64,000 nucleotides of DNA from Beroe forskalii (taxonomy: Eukaryota > Ctenophora > Nuda > Beroida > Beroidae): positions 1 to 64,000 of the forward strand of contig WFMF01000083.1 in the NCBI GenBank assembly GCA_011033025.1. Direction: 5' to 3'. How positions within the stretch are numbered: position 1 is the stretch's first letter; the number at the start of each line of letters is the position of its first letter. Shown piece after piece: positions 1-12,920 of the stretch. Made by a program: the position numbers and the translations under genes. The notes below the pieces were generated by a model. It searched no databases, was not told where the DNA came from, and was given only the letters and a program-made list of their open reading frames with translations.

Positions 1-800
1 GATAATTTGCATAGCAGAAGTTAGAGCTGTGTCCAAAACCAGATAAAGATATAATGCAAAGAAATTCGAAAAATGAAATGAGAAAATTCAGTAAAGCATA
101 ATCATGATAATTCACTCCGAGCCGATGTTTGGCGGTAATTTCGAAAAATAAGCGTCAAAACACAATTCACAATATTATGTGCATAGGAAACTAGCTTTAT
201 TAAAGTATTAAATCCTCGTTTAAAACGAATCTGTCGGTGCAGGCCTTTGTACCTATAGGTAGCGAAGAATTCTCAGTAGCAATATGTAAAAGCTCATTTG
301 AAATCATGTTTACTAATTTTCATGGCAAGCAAAAAGTAATGAGTTTCTGAGCTCAAATGCATCGCAGAATTAGACTGAGACGGAGTTGGTGGTTGAGAAG
401 TTGAGAGGAGAATGAAAGAGATACGCTGTGAAACGTCATCAATTTCACATTTTAAACCATTGTAATTTCATCAATTTCAGACACCTATAACGTGCACGGC
501 ACATTCGATAGTAAAGCTGCATTTCAGCTAAACGTGTGGTTTTACTGAGAATTTATTTGAGGTCATCGATGAATTGGAATATTTAAAAATCTCTGAGTTA
601 AAAGCATAAACTGAACTTTTATCTTCACGTTTGCTGCATTTGGTCGGCTTTGGATCAATTGACATTTCTGTCCTTTTAGCCTATTGTAAGTTTCGTATAC
701 TCAACAGTCAACACTTCTTGACCTGATGCATGATTACCGAGACACTATTCAGATCGGCCGAAGACGATCAGTCATTACATAAATAATCTATTTTATTTAC

Positions 801-953
801 CTTCTCAACAATGTCAATCTCAGCAAATGTTTTCAGGGTGGTTCGAGGTTTCCTTATCTCCCTTGTCGTGGCGTTGAGCAACTTCGAGCCTGGAATGTTT
901 GGGCCATAGGAATAGCATGGCATTAGAGTGGGCCAAAAGTGGCACGCCCACAT
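801..953 (-). CDS. possible exon of an unrecognised gene
   Basis: A 51-codon open stretch reads from an ATG at 953 to a good donor (GTAAAT) at 800, ending in phase 0. The product starts MWACHFWPTL and ends AEIDIVEK. I do not recognise it. No convincing acceptor lies just upstream, so if real it is either a first exon of a gene leaving the window to the left, or a fragment. It could also be a chance ORF. Confidence 0.25.
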
Positions 954-1245
954 GGGAGTTTCCGATCGAGAAAATTTAAGTTCGTGCCTTCATTCTTTCC
1001 AAGTTCACACTGTGAACTATGGACTATAAAATGAAGGCACTGTGGTCTAATTGTTGATAGTAACCATGAAATCACTGGTCACGGGTCATAGCTACAACGG
1101 GTAGATGGGTTTTAACCATCTTTAGCGCGCAACACTGACATAATCTGGACGGATCGTGTTGCAAAAAGCGCAGCGACGGATGGTACAGTAGAGAGAAACC
1201 CTACAAACAACGGGTTATAACCGACTCCAGGCTAATAATTCCTGT

Positions 1246-1516
1246 CTACTCACTGAGTGTAGGTCCCATGTGCTTCATCAGCAGGTGATCTGTTGACACC
1301 GTGCTGCTACTGCGTCTCCTCCTGAAACTCATTCCAAACATGTACCTGCTGTCCCTATCATTGCACTCGTCTAGTATCACCTGAAAATATAGGTGTCATC
1401 TGGTTACTCTAGTAACTCCCTAGTTACCATGGTAACAGCAGTACCTCCTCCTGAAACTCATTCCAAACATGAAACATGTACCTGCTGTCCCTATCATTGC
1501 AATCGTCTAGTATCAC
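1246..1516 (-). repeat. tandem duplication of a putative exon
   Basis: About 70 bp including the TTTTCAG acceptor and the VILD(D/E)CNDRDSRYMF coding start occurs twice, at 1516-1445 and 1380-1310. The upper copy carries an extra 7-bp CATGTTT duplication that shifts its downstream frame, so the copies end differently: FHVWNEFQEE with donor GTACTG in the upper copy, a basic/serine tail with a stop in the lower. Between the copies lies a short palindrome around GTTACCATGGTAAC, which recurs in similar form near 5610-5690. Confidence 0.55.
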
Positions 1517-4500
1517 CTGAAAACACAGGTGTCACTGTAGGTGACTAGATAACCATACAGGAAATACCACTTATTTTTTACCTGGTTATCATGATGTTGC
1601 TCCCACGTCACCATCGCAACACTCTGTTAAATTTTTGGTGGCCTGGTGACCACAACGACATCTTTGACTCCCCATAGTTCCAAAGAAGCAAAAACAATAT
1701 TTTGAGCAACTGCCTCTCCCTAGCGAATCACTTAACACCCACGCGTAAATTTAAAATTTGAACAGCTTAATTAAATAAAATTGAGAATATTTTGAAAATC
1801 ATATTTTAAATGATTGTGTTGGAGCAGAATATAATAGAATATCATATGAGCAGTGCCAATCATATCTTGCCATTGTTACAAGCTTCATCAAGCATACAAT
1901 CACACCATTTGGATTGAATACCTATTCATAACATATCTGATATAGTACTGATATGGATGATTCGCTGTAAATAAATTACTTGAAGTTAAAACTATCAGCC
2001 ATGCTTCGAATTCAGATTGTTTGTTTTGATATCAATATCTTTTATTCACAGTTTAAATTTCAATTCGAATTATTTAACATATTAATTATTGTGATTATTC
2101 AGTGTTTTTTTAAAGAGTTATATCATTGGATTTACCAAAATTTAAGCAATTACTACGCAATACGCTTGATACTACAAACAGGAACTTAAACTAGCCGAAA
2201 CAACCAGAACTAACCCAAAAACCTCCCAGAATCAAGCCAAAACGATCCGAAACAAGCGAATTAACCCGAAACAAGTGAATCAACCCGAATCAACCTTTTC
2301 CAAACCCTAACCCGGGTTGATTTGCTTCTTTCGGGTTGTTTTGCTTATTTCGGGTTGATTCGCTTGTTTTGGCTCGATTCGGGGAGGTTTTTGGGTTGGT
2401 TCAGCGTGGTTTCGGGTTGTTCCGCTTGTTTCGGCAAGTTCCTGCTTTTAGTATCAACGTACCCATTCCTGGTTACAAATACAAATTTTCGCACAATTCA
2501 TCCATTGTTTTTTTTTCAGCTAAGGAACGATTCAAAAAATCGTAAATAATGGAAAAAATACCAACACGGAAGAATACTCGCAGGAAAACATTTCCTTGTG
2601 TTCGCATACCTGCTGGAGAGCTCGTGCACTGGTGACCTCCGAATTGACTGCAGTGGACAGGCTGACTGTGCTTCCTCCGCTGTGGTTGGGGGAGGTTCCG
2701 CTTCCATCTCTCTGGTGGAGCTTGGTGGGGCTGGATGTCATGGTCAGGGGCTGTTCATGCGTTATCTGATGGGGAAAGGGGATTTGGAGTAGAATTAAAT
2801 CACACGAGAAGCACAAGTTTGTCATAAATTCATAAGAATATTTTAATTGATGAGATTCCCAAAAACCCCAAATTTTAACCCCCGTAAGCCCTAAGTTTGA
2901 CTTCAGCCCCGGTTGATACATCATCTCGGCGTACGCATATAACATAGTACCTGCCATTCCTTCTAGTTCTAACTTCCACGCCCAAAATCCCGAAGTATCT
3001 TGAATTTTCCCAACTAAACTCAAATTCCCAGAATTTTGACCTCATTGATTAAGGTAACAGTCACATATCACGTCAGCAGCCAAAGGGAAGGGTTTTTTTT
3101 TGCAAACGCTGACATAAGAGGGACTATGCTGACGTCAGCAAAAATTTTCTCCTGGAAAATGTAATTTCTTAACCCACCATGTCGTGCAAGACGTAAATGT
3201 TACGTGCGATAATAGAACAAAAAGGCCTAAAATGTAACAGCTTAATAGATAAATATTTCTTGTTGAGTAGGGGATTTGGTCAAAGCTGACTTCAGTAGAG
3301 GGGAAGGGGTTTCCAAAAGCTGACCAAGGGAGGGAGAGAAGTCGTAAAAATGACCAAAAAAATTGCTGACGTTAATACGTGAAAGCTCCCTCTAGCATTA
3401 CAATTACAAGGATCAAAATAAACTTTGTGATGAAAAAATCAAATGGCAACTAAAAATTATATTGACATGAACATTCCAAGTAGAAATTGAGTGACATGTA
3501 ATTGGAAAGTTGCAATGCGTGCGTAGTCGAGCTAGTGAAATTCAAAACAATGGCTTGTTGCTCTCAATACAATACAATTTGTATCTTTCTAGCTGAGATT
3601 GATCTGATTTGTAACTCATGAATGGTTTTAAAATCGAATAGAAATTGGATTTTTCAGTGTGCAGTTTTGTCCTCAAGTTTAATATAATAATAAGACTGTG
3701 TGGAAAAGACTTGCTTGATATGGCGACGTTCAAACGTTATGTGGATATGTTCAAGTGAAAATAAAGCCATTTAACGACACGCTGATGCCGGGAAATCACT
3801 ATAAAGTCGTGAGTTGTTAGCACGTTAGGCTGAGATTCTAAAAGACGTTCTGATATTATGCCATGCCATGCATACCTCACTGCTACAGATTGGTATTGGT
3901 AGTGCTTATTTGTAAGTGACTACGAAACTCATAAGGGAAATATTCTCTATCTTAGTATTTATTATTCTTATTGGAGAACTAAAGACTGCCAGTCTGTCTC
4001 CACGATCATTATTTTTAGAAAGTTCAACATCATTTTTCCATAACCAGTAGCTTTATTACCAGTAGCTTTATTAAAAACACTATTTACAAATAACATAGTG
4101 GATCTGATATTTTATGCCGCGTAGATGATCACTCAAACTGTCTCTAAAAGTCCAAACAACGCCGATAAATTCTAAGAACAAAGGAAAATCAACGAAAGTT
4201 TGTACACTCTCTTGATATTTTATTTATCTTAAAAATGTTTTTAAAACTCGTGATCTCTTCAGCGTGTTCAGTGTCACTTGCTTTCTGTCACTGTGCAGGA
4301 CCAGGTCACAAACACACACACACTGGCAGATAAAATGCTTGAGAATCGGAAATGAGCTACGAGCTTAAGTCTAATTATGGAGAAGTAAACTAATGAATTA
4401 TCATTCAGCAATCAGTGCAACAAGCAGTGGTTGAAAATTTTGATCCTTGCAGCTGTAGTTTCGTGAGGCGAAATCTCTGAACGCAAGCTAGGATGGAGCT

Positions 4501-5584
4501 CCTGAATTTTATTCGACATATGGTATCCATCTATTGCTTTATTATATTGTGTTCCATATCCCAAAGTTTTATGATCACTCCCTTGATTTGAACCACCGTA
4601 AATTCCCCAAGTTTCACTTCAACAAGAGATAACTATTGGTTAACTCGGGGGTAAAATGTCAGCTTTACAACAATCAGCGGTTAACAAAGCGAAAATTCAA
4701 TATCACAATTCTTTCTTTCAATTTAAAAACACGAGGTAACTCGACTGAAAATTGCGAGTTTTATTTACCTTAGAGAAAAATACAATACCAAATTTGACAG
4801 TATCCCTACTTACTTACATAGATAAAATGGTAAAGAATTGAATAATAAGAATAATATACCAAAAACCAGAATAACAAAATTTTAATTAAATGATTTATTA
4901 TTTAAGTATTTAAATACCCATTAATTCATCCAAATCTGTTTGAATTAACTTAGTAATTAACCATTATAAACTGCAACCAGTGACTAGTTATTTTATAATC
5001 ACGAAGTGGATCAGAGAGGGAAATTAGACGCCCCGGAAGTTTAATAACACTGCTTGTCGAACTTCCGGTCGCCAACAGACTGAAGTTCGACAGTCGTAAA
5101 ACAAAGTGCATACTACGGTAGTACCTGACCTACTGATCTGTCGTGCAATAATCCAGACGACTATCTACTCTATTTATTGAGATGATGTAAGATAGACTGT
5201 GGACATGGCAAATCAGGGTCGGGTCTAATAGGACTATTATTGGCGGCATATTAGCTTTTAACCGTAGGTTATACAAATCAGTGCACGAGTTAGCATCAGC
5301 TCTCAAACTAGCTAATGTTACAGCTGATTAATAACAAGTTTGGTCAATAATCCGCGTTTAGTAAGTCTTGGCAAAGCAGTCAAAGATGCAGTTTAAGATG
5401 TATATCTATTAATTAAAGTACTGCCAATGTTTTTAGAATAAGTTACAGTTCCTACCCGAAGCTGTCCCAATCCAACTTGGACCTGCATTTGAGCAGATAC
5501 CATTTCTAGAACAGATACTGACTTGAACGATTGTTCCAATTTAAGAAAGTCCGATTCTGTAATATCATCAATAATTCCTAACAT
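1246..5584 (-). CDS. tentative multi-exon gene, function unknown
   Basis: Three phase-0 open segments with splice signals lie in line on the minus strand. Segment 1 is 5584-5456 (43 codons, MLGIIDDITESDFLKLEQ..., donor GTAGGA). Segment 2 is 2765-2610 (52 codons, Ser/Thr-rich, acceptor CATCAG, donor GTATGC). Segment 3 exists as two tandem versions, 1516-1445 and 1380-1246, both beginning VILD(D/E)CNDRDSRYMF after TTTTCAG; the lower copy ends in a stop after an RRRRSSST stretch. All join in frame. The putative start is only about 200 bp below the MARCHF6 stop codon on the same strand. I do not recognise the family, and intermediate exons may be missing. The exon structure is inferred from signals only. 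Confidence 0.3.
2196..2430. repeat. inverted minisatellite palindrome
   Basis: Two arms of about 105-110 bp face each other around 2311. The left arm is built of AACCCGAAACAAGCGAAT-like units and the right arm of their reverse complements, and the centre reads CCCTAACCCGGGTTG. Both arms carry the AACCCAAAAACCTCCC stretch near the outer ends. Short ORFs across it are repeat artefacts. Confidence 0.75.
2770..5455. other. no convincing gene; repeat fragments
   Basis: I found no exon with support here. At 3057-3150 and 3285-3390 lie two related copies of a dispersed element with CTGACGTCAGC and G-rich tracts. Around 5020-5110 is a short inverted repeat containing CGAACTTCCGG. The rest is AT-rich, with only short ORFs. 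Confidence 0.5.
3057..3390 (+). repeat. dispersed CTGAC/GTCAG G-rich element, two copies
   Basis: Two adjacent related copies share the pattern CACATAT...GTCAGC, a run like GGGAAGGGG, GCTGAC and a tail GTCAGCAAAAATTT. Related copies occur at 17233-17360 (plus) and 17938-18016 (inverted). A small non-autonomous repeat family is the likely explanation; no coding content is visible. Confidence 0.5.
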
Positions 5585-5790
5585 GGCGTGCGTTGCCACC
5601 ACCCGACAACAGCGACTGGTAAGACTGTTACCACGGTAACAGAGACTGGTAAGACTGTTGTCACTTGAAGTTAACTTCACCATGGTTACCTGTTGTATGA
5701 CGTCACACACTTATCTGCTCTCTGACATCACGTGATTTAGACGAGGAGGATATATAACTGATTTGACTCTATCTTACGATTCTGTGAACT

Positions 5791-8700
5791 TCAGGTTTCT
5801 GTCTGGGTGAAGGTGGTTCGCAACGATTCGGCGTCAAAGTTGACAAGCCTCGTTCCGATAAGGTATCTGAAAAATAAGTGTGGTAAATGCTTAACTGGTT
5901 AGAAAATTGTTCTGAACTTGTAAATATTTTTGCCGAGTATCAAATCTTCGCAACCTTTAGTAAGGGATGTATCTGCCCCAGGCTGTAACCCCCCGTGAAC
6001 TAAATCCCCCCAAAAATGTTGGAACGGTTTTCGGTAGTCCATAGGCTCAAGAACCACCAAACAAGTTGCCCTAGAAGTTCTTTGGGGAACCTTGATTTTT
6101 TCCCCTTTTCGACCCATGCGTTATGACTAGGGGTTATGGATCAATCCCTAATACTTATTTGCTATTTAGGTATGTTCGTTCAAGCTTTTACATTTATTCC
6201 AATATCGAATGGATCATTTCAAACCACTTTTGACTCACTTCTCGTTTTTTATCTTGATGTAGAGCCGCTTGAACTGTTTGAACTGTAGCTTGAGAAGAAC
6301 TCCGATAAGCAGCACCAAGACCGTGCCGGGGTAGATTCTGCGGTGACACACGTGCGCGAAGTCATCCGAAAATCCTGCAGAGGGGAGGTGAGGATTAGGA
6401 AATGCGTTGCTATAGCAACACCAATGGTCGCTTTATTCTCCAATCAAGTTACTTTATTACTTTAATTAATAACGATGGAGCTGGCTCGTAGGGGTGTTCA
6501 TGTATGTTTTGGATACACGGGCTCACCCCTTACCCGGGCTTCCGTACTCGCGAGATCCACTATCATAGCATGGTTAGTGCTATATATCAGTTATATAAAG
6601 AACATTCGAATTTCATTCCCTTTAATATAGTAAGACCCACCAAGCAAGGGCAGCGCTGAGCAGAGGGTGTAGGGGATACAGAGGAGGTGGAGCTGTGTGA
6701 CGACGACTGGAAGGACGAGCTTAGTGGTCACGAATCCCACATCCATCTGCATCACTCCCGCCTGGAACACCTGAGAGGGGAGATAAGTTCATCAAAACTT
6801 TCCCAGGATGGGGTGCAGATTAACCGATTTTGAATCTTCAAATCGGTCAACTCTTAAGATTTAACCTATTTGAAGAAATGGTACACACACACAATAACTA
6901 CCAACCTGTTCGAGCACCCTCTTGAAATGCCAGTCGGGTCCAGTGAGTGTTCCAGCGTATAGAATCTTGACAAACAACACACCAAGTCCCCAATCCTGAG
7001 AAAATTCGGAATAAGAAATTTTGTTATCGAAAGTACTTATTCAACATTCAAAACCATCAACAGTTAGTGAAAAAAAGATCCACTTCTGCGTTCAGAAAGC
7101 ACCACCGAGATTACGATTGATGATAGTAACTTTGCAAAGGCGCACAAACCTGCCAGAGCAGCAGCACGGGAGTATGGTGAAGCGGTACTCTGAGCGGTAG
7201 CAGCAGAATCATCTCGTACAGCAGTCCAAACAGGACAGGGATCAGTCCGAATACTGTGACGGCGAAGTAGATACATTTGATAAGGACCACTGACCATTCC
7301 TTCACCTGATGGGAGGGGGTTTGATTAATCTCGCGCACAATTATAATTGGCATGTACAAATTTATATATTAAGATATTGCTGTTGTGATGGCAACACCGC
7401 CTGAAATCATGTCCTAGTTAAGTGACAACTGCAGACAGTAGTAATGACAACAGTGACCACCTTACCTTGTTATAGAACTGCGCTAGCCCCTGCACAGCCC
7501 AGTTGTACAGCAGGGTACCGAGTCTGGTAACGGCCCACAGAGTGTACAGTCCACACGCGAAGGTATACAGCTCGTGGAGCTGTCCGGCCGGCATGAACAG
7601 TTGCAGGATGCAACGACCTGCAGGGGAGGGGATTACATAATATGGTCTGGGGATTACAGAGGGGATGGGGATTACAGAGGATGGGGATCGAACAGGGGGG
7701 TCAGGCGAATAAAGGATTAGAGATGGTTCAGGGGGATTATTCAGTAATAAATTCGGGAAGGTAGGCTTCACAAATTTAGGCTTTGATGATTATACCCACA
7801 TTACGCGTTAATAGTTTATTAACGAAATAAATCTGTTTGCACTAAAGAAGTCGCAATGGAACTAACCAATAGAGACAGGTACGGATAAGATGAAGACGAA
7901 GAGTAGGAACATGCTACCACAAGTCACTCCGATGAGTGCTAGCACTCTTCTCTTGAACAGGTTGGGCCGGTAGTAGGGTTGGAAGGGAACAAAGAGCTCG
8001 GCATTGGGGCCAGTTTGGGCAGCACCCATCCCCAACCCTTCAATGTTGTTGCTATATCCAGGTACACCTGAAAACATTGCGTTATTGCTGAAATAGTTTA
8101 AAGTTTAAAGGGGCTGTTTCTGTTTTGACTGCCAGCAATGAGTCATAGTTGAATACTTGAATATTTACCTACATCTGTCATGGGGGGGGGGGGCTGTCAC
8201 CCATGGATTGCAGTATAACATGTCAAATAAAGTTCAAATACTAACCAATATTGATGAGTTTGCCAGCGTCAGATTCCTCTCCCTGGTTTGGCACATCGCC
8301 AAGAAGGTAAGACCGGATCCCGAGCACATTAGCCACGCCCACAGCCCACACCCTCAGAGAGTTCTTAAACCACTGCCGGGTGTTGCTTTGCTCCAGGAGC
8401 TGGGGAGAATCACCTGACGAGGGGAGAAGTGAGAATTAGAAGGAGCTTAGAGTTCTTAAATTGACGGGTGATGGTATTAGTTTTGGAAAAGAAAAGTCAC
8501 GAAGTTTCGTAAATTCCAATAGGTTGTGTTATCATCTAGTACGATAAACTTGAGTTCCAGAACATAAATCACACCTTTCAGCTGCCACGAAAATAATTCT
8601 ACGTAATAAAATCATTTGAATTATACCTGAAGTAGGAGCAATTCCAAGCTGATCTCCCCGAGGATGCTTTCAGTGGACATTTCCACGCTGTACGGAATAA

Positions 8701-11700
8701 CCCCTGACATGAGGTAGCCGATAAAGGTGAGGGGAGCCCACACGATCAGCATGATACTGAACCCGAACACTACACAGCTGATACAGAACCGCCGGATGTG
8801 CTTCATCATGCTGTACGTTATCATTTCCTGCACCTGAAAGGAGGAGATTTCAGACGGAGACATGTTTCATGCTGAGGTAGATTTATTAGGCCAGAAATCC
8901 AAATTGGTTGAAATTTTGATTATATTTTACTCTCGGCAATTTGTATAAATGCTGAGTTTATAATTCAAAGCTATTATTTTGAACTTCTTTTCATCGCATC
9001 ATTACCGGATGGAAGTCAGGATCGTTGAGATTCTTCAAGAACCACAGAACTCCGGGTCTAAGAACTTGTCGGAGCAGGAGGACGAAGGAAGCGAAGTAGA
9101 AAACGAACACCATTCCCACCTAAAGTGAGAAGATGTAAAAGAGAGTAGTTTATTGCTGCTGGTTGATGTCAAGAAAATGTTATTAAATAGTCATCAAAAG
9201 ATCCAAATAACTGATTTGAAATAGATAAATTCTGCAACAGAATATGTGTTTTACACCACTTACCAGCCAGTGTAAGAACATGGTAGTCCCAGGGGCTGTG
9301 TAAAGGTAGTTAATTCGGTCTGAGAGGGTGCTGTCACACATTTTAAGGGAGCATATGTCAATCCACCAGCCACTTAGGGTGGGGAATATCACCACCTGAA
9401 AGAGGAGGGGTAATACCGGGGTATTTGAAGTAAATCGCCATAAGATCCATTAGATCCAATGGAAGATGTAAAAATAACTGGAATTTCGAGTAAATATTCT
9501 CACTGTCCAACAAAGGGAGAATATAGGATTAAGGTAAAATAATCAAATCCAACAATTCATACCTCTAGAGTTAGCAGAAGTCCCACTTTGACGATGATGA
9601 ACCCAATCCCTAAGACAATGCTCTAGTCTAGGCCAATTGAAAAACCGTGCGATAGAATGTCCGTATCCCATGAACAGGAATACCACTGTGTACCTAAAAA
9701 TGGATGTAAGAAATCAATGTGTTCAATCACAATTTGATGTTCATAAGATTTCGAAATTGAAGGAGAAGCAATAAAGCAATATTTAACTTCCATGAGAATT
9801 ATACGATCCAATTACGATATAAATTCAGTAGCGAACCACTTTTTTGACATTTCACGGAGAACACGTGATCAACTCACCCGATGAGCAGTATGAGAGACCG
9901 TCCAATGATAGCAGAATCTAGATCCTTCCCAATGCCCAGAGTGATGGTAACACCCGTCCCCAGGAGGTAGGGCACCAGTCCAAAGACGGTTATTGACACC
10001 ACGTTGAGAGTAGCAACCCAGAACACGTACTCCACAAAGACCAGGGAACCGTCCATACCCAGCATTCTCTCCCAGGTTAGCTCTTCAGCTGCACGGTCAA
10101 TCTGTGAATAGTGGTTTTAAGAACTGGAAACTGCTCTCTGTGCTGCTTCATCTCATATTTCGTGTGGATGATCATAAATTGGAACGAAAAGTTAAACATA
10201 ATAACCAGCGCAATAAAACTTATTTCTCTTACGATGTTGGGTCCGATGACGTCCTCGTTGTTGAGAATGCCGCCCGCGGGTGCCGCCATGCCGCCGCCTT
10301 GCGCAGCCACCACCCTAGCCACTTGGATTGCCACCGTCCTCTGCCTCTGCCAGGTTTTCATGCCACACAGCAGGACCGTCCACCAGGATGTTATCGTCGT
10401 TATCTTCAATTCCACTGTCATCCCCGCGCTCATCTCCAGCCTGGAGATGAAGGAGGGCGTTTAGAAGGTATATGTTTGGGCTATTTGGTGCCATTTTCAT
10501 ACAAATGAGTAAAATTATTTGAAACCACGAAAGCTGTAGCTTTTAAAACAGCCATTATGAACCATTAAAGACCGCAAGATTCATACAAAACTCACATCAA
10601 CAGGTTGATCATCCTGTACGTTTTCCAGCCACTCGGGTCCGCCCCCATTGACTATCTGATCTCGTAGCCAAACCAGCGACAGAATAACACAGAAACTTAT
10701 CATCACTATGATGCTACCTTTGAAGCAGTCGCCAAGTATTGTTTCTATGGGATCGTATGGCAGCGAAATGAATGCTGAAATAGTTTGCTATGAGTTAGAA
10801 ATTGGATTATAGCGTGAAAACTTGATAAGCGGAAAAATCATAATTGGTCACTGAATTTTAAGCTTTTAAGTTAAATAAACAATTTGATATTCAAATATAA
10901 TGTGTCACTCAGCACGACAGTTGGCATCAAACTCACGTGAAACAGAGCCACTAAACAGGCATTTGTAAGTCCTGAAAGACACCAAAGGAACGAAGGCCAG
11001 CCAGCAAAGTGCCACTAGTGAGTAGTGTAGCCACAGTTTGATGGCATGGAGCATGGTCTTGATGATGCCACTGACGAGGGTTCCCATGGGCAGCCAACTG
11101 GGCATGGACGCAGCGTATATGGGCTGAAGATAAGGATGTATTGTAAGTTTTGTGGGAATAAGGAAAGTAATGATATTTGGACCCCCTCCGTGTAAAATAA
11201 AACATTGAAATAAAAGATAAGGGATCATCGCAACGAATACCTGGAATTTGATAGGGTGTTTGCAGAGTTCACAGAATTCCTTCTTGCTGTGCCTCATCCA
11301 TTGCATCAGGCATTCCTGATGAATGTACCGAATACTTCCGATACATTTGCAGGGGTGGAACAGTGGGCGTCCTGTGTAGAAGATGGTTCATATCTATTTT
11401 CTGTTTCTCAATGACCAAACATCAAAAGACACGATTTTCGTTTGTTTAATTTTAATTAGGAAAATCACGGCGTCAAATCCACACATCGATGAGTGTAAAC
11501 GCGCGTGGCTGTTATACAGATACGCTACAAAATACAGCATTTCAGAAGAACTTTTCCGACCAACGCGTATCAAATTGTGACAAGTGGCAATTTCCTAGGA
11601 AAATGGAAGTTAATTCCTGCTAACAGATAAATTAAACCCGATTGGCAGTGACTTCGTCATACTTGGAAATGAAGAACAATTCACTGGATTCCGCCGAATA

Positions 11701-12009
11701 ATATGGAACATAAGCATGACGTTACTATAAATAAGTTGTCTGTAGAAACAACACTCACCGTAATCAATGGAAAAACATGTACATTGAAAACATGGCGATA
11801 AAATTCCGGTAGCAGGAAACTCAAAACATACTGTTGAACTCAAAAACACGTAATAAGCACGTACAGATGACATTAAAAAACTCTTATTTGACTGGTAACT
11901 GACCTGGTGAAACGCCGGACCTACAGAATCTACAGATATCCCCCTCCTCCTCAAAGTCGATATCCCCGTCATCCAGAGGTCTGTTATGTACCGCGCTGCT
12001 CACCATCAT
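5791..12009 (-). CDS. MARCHF6: MARCHF6/TEB4 E3 ubiquitin ligase, 18 exons
   Basis: Multi-pass ER-membrane E3 ligase of the Doa10/TEB4 family, which acts in ER-associated degradation. Exons (high to low): 12009-11904, 11371-11241, 11123-10937, 10774-10596, 10440-10233, 10101-9878, 9693-9563, 9395-9264, 9119-9006, 8833-8627, 8413-8246, 8067-7867, 7617-7466, 7305-7150, 6995-6906, 6770-6641, 6374-6239, 5866-5791. Total about 908 codons, against 910 residues in human MARCHF6. The N-terminal RING-CH has Cys 26, 29, 43, 45, His 53, Cys 56, 69, 72. The TEB4 core reads WERMLGMDGSLVFVEY, and the C-terminus YLIGTRLVNF matches the family. An acidic linker is in exon 5. Apparent single-base frame breaks lie in exons 5 and 7 and possibly 11 (see findings). 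The start ATG lies just below a 3' splice-like CCCGTAG. Confidence 0.93.
10233..10440 (-). CDS. MARCHF6: MARCHF6 exon 5, acidic linker with frame conflict
   Basis: Flanking exons require phase 0 on both sides, but the exon is 208 nt, one base too many. From the acceptor CATCTCCAG it reads an acidic stretch (AGDERGDDSGIEDNDDN...) like the acidic linker of MARCHF6, then hits TAG near 10316. The last part (GGILNNEDVIGPNI) is open in the +1 frame and joins the next exon correctly. An alternative acceptor 7 nt downstream (GGAG) gives a 201-nt fully open exon, but with a hydrophobic, unfamily-like N-terminal half. An assembly indel is the simplest reading. Confidence 0.7.
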
Positions 12010-12589
12010 CTTACATCCTACGGGAGTGATTAGAAGTGAGCATAATTGCCGGCTCTTGAAATTTCTTGGGAAGGCAAATACCGTTTCAAGGAGGGCAAAT
12101 TTGAGGATGTTGAAATTGGAGTGAAGAATGATTCTTGGAACCCTTCTTGAAGTGACATGAAAAATTCAATCCAAGACATTGCTTTTAGGTCAATTTTAAG
12201 AATTTTACAGACCCTCACCCTCCTCCTGATTATCCAGAAACAATGGGACTTTGTCCTCCAATTAAAGGCAGTTATAGGTAAACTGTAGGCGAATTTCTGC
12301 TGCTGAATTTTCAAAATTGATCCGCGATAGTGCCTGCTGGGGTGATTGATAAAACTTGTCATTTTGATAATATATCACCGATTCAGTAAATTTTCGAACT
12401 TCCGTCGCGAAGTTTTGGTCGTTCGACCTGAAAAAATTGAATCTGACATTGCTTTTATAAGTAATTTGAAGAAGCCAAAAAGGAGGGAAAGGTTCAAAAG
12501 GAGGGCAAAAGTAGGACATGGAAGTGCGCTCACCCGAAAGGAGTGCAGTTCGGCAGCTAAAGGAGAGTGATAGGGAATGAAACAGTGCC

Positions 12590-12840
12590 AACTGCCAGTG
12601 AAAAGGAAATGAGAAGTGAAAGGAGTAAAGTGTTAAGGAGTAAAGAGTGATTAGGATTTAGGGGTGATGAGGAATGAAAGAATGATAAGGAGTGAAAGAG
12701 TAATTAGGAGTGAGAGTAATTAGGAATGACAGAGTGATAAGGAGTGAAAGGGAGATAAGTGATAGGGAGTGAAAAGAGTGTATAGCTGTGATAAGGAGGG
12801 AAAGAGTGATTTCACTCTGTCTGATCAAAAAAATGAGTGA
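12590..12840. repeat. degenerate purine-rich minisatellite
   Basis: Repeats of about 12-20 bp around GTGATAAGGAGTGAAAGAG, irregular in length and sequence. The single ORF across it on the minus strand is serine/leucine repeat noise. Confidence 0.65.
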
Positions 12841-12893
12841 TATCATAATAGTATAAGATTAGGTATACCCCTCCTAGGCTCATTTTAGCGGCA

Positions 12894-12920
12894 ATGTAAG
12901 TTGCGGTATACGGTCACCAC
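12894..12920 (-). repeat. dispersed 27-bp motif, copy 1
   Basis: The reverse complement of 12894-12920 is identical over 27 bp to 57903-57929 (starts GTGGTGACCGTATACCGC). A diverged copy is at 35843-35900. It looks like the end of a non-autonomous transposable element. Confidence 0.6.

Noticed and set aside
2532-3023. 163-codon minus ORF
   Set aside because: Only 2765-2610 has splice signals and plausible composition; the upstream part shows no family resemblance.
10104-10508. Two plus-strand ORFs over 100 codons
   Set aside because: They are shadows of MARCHF6 exon 5; the conserved protein is on the minus strand.
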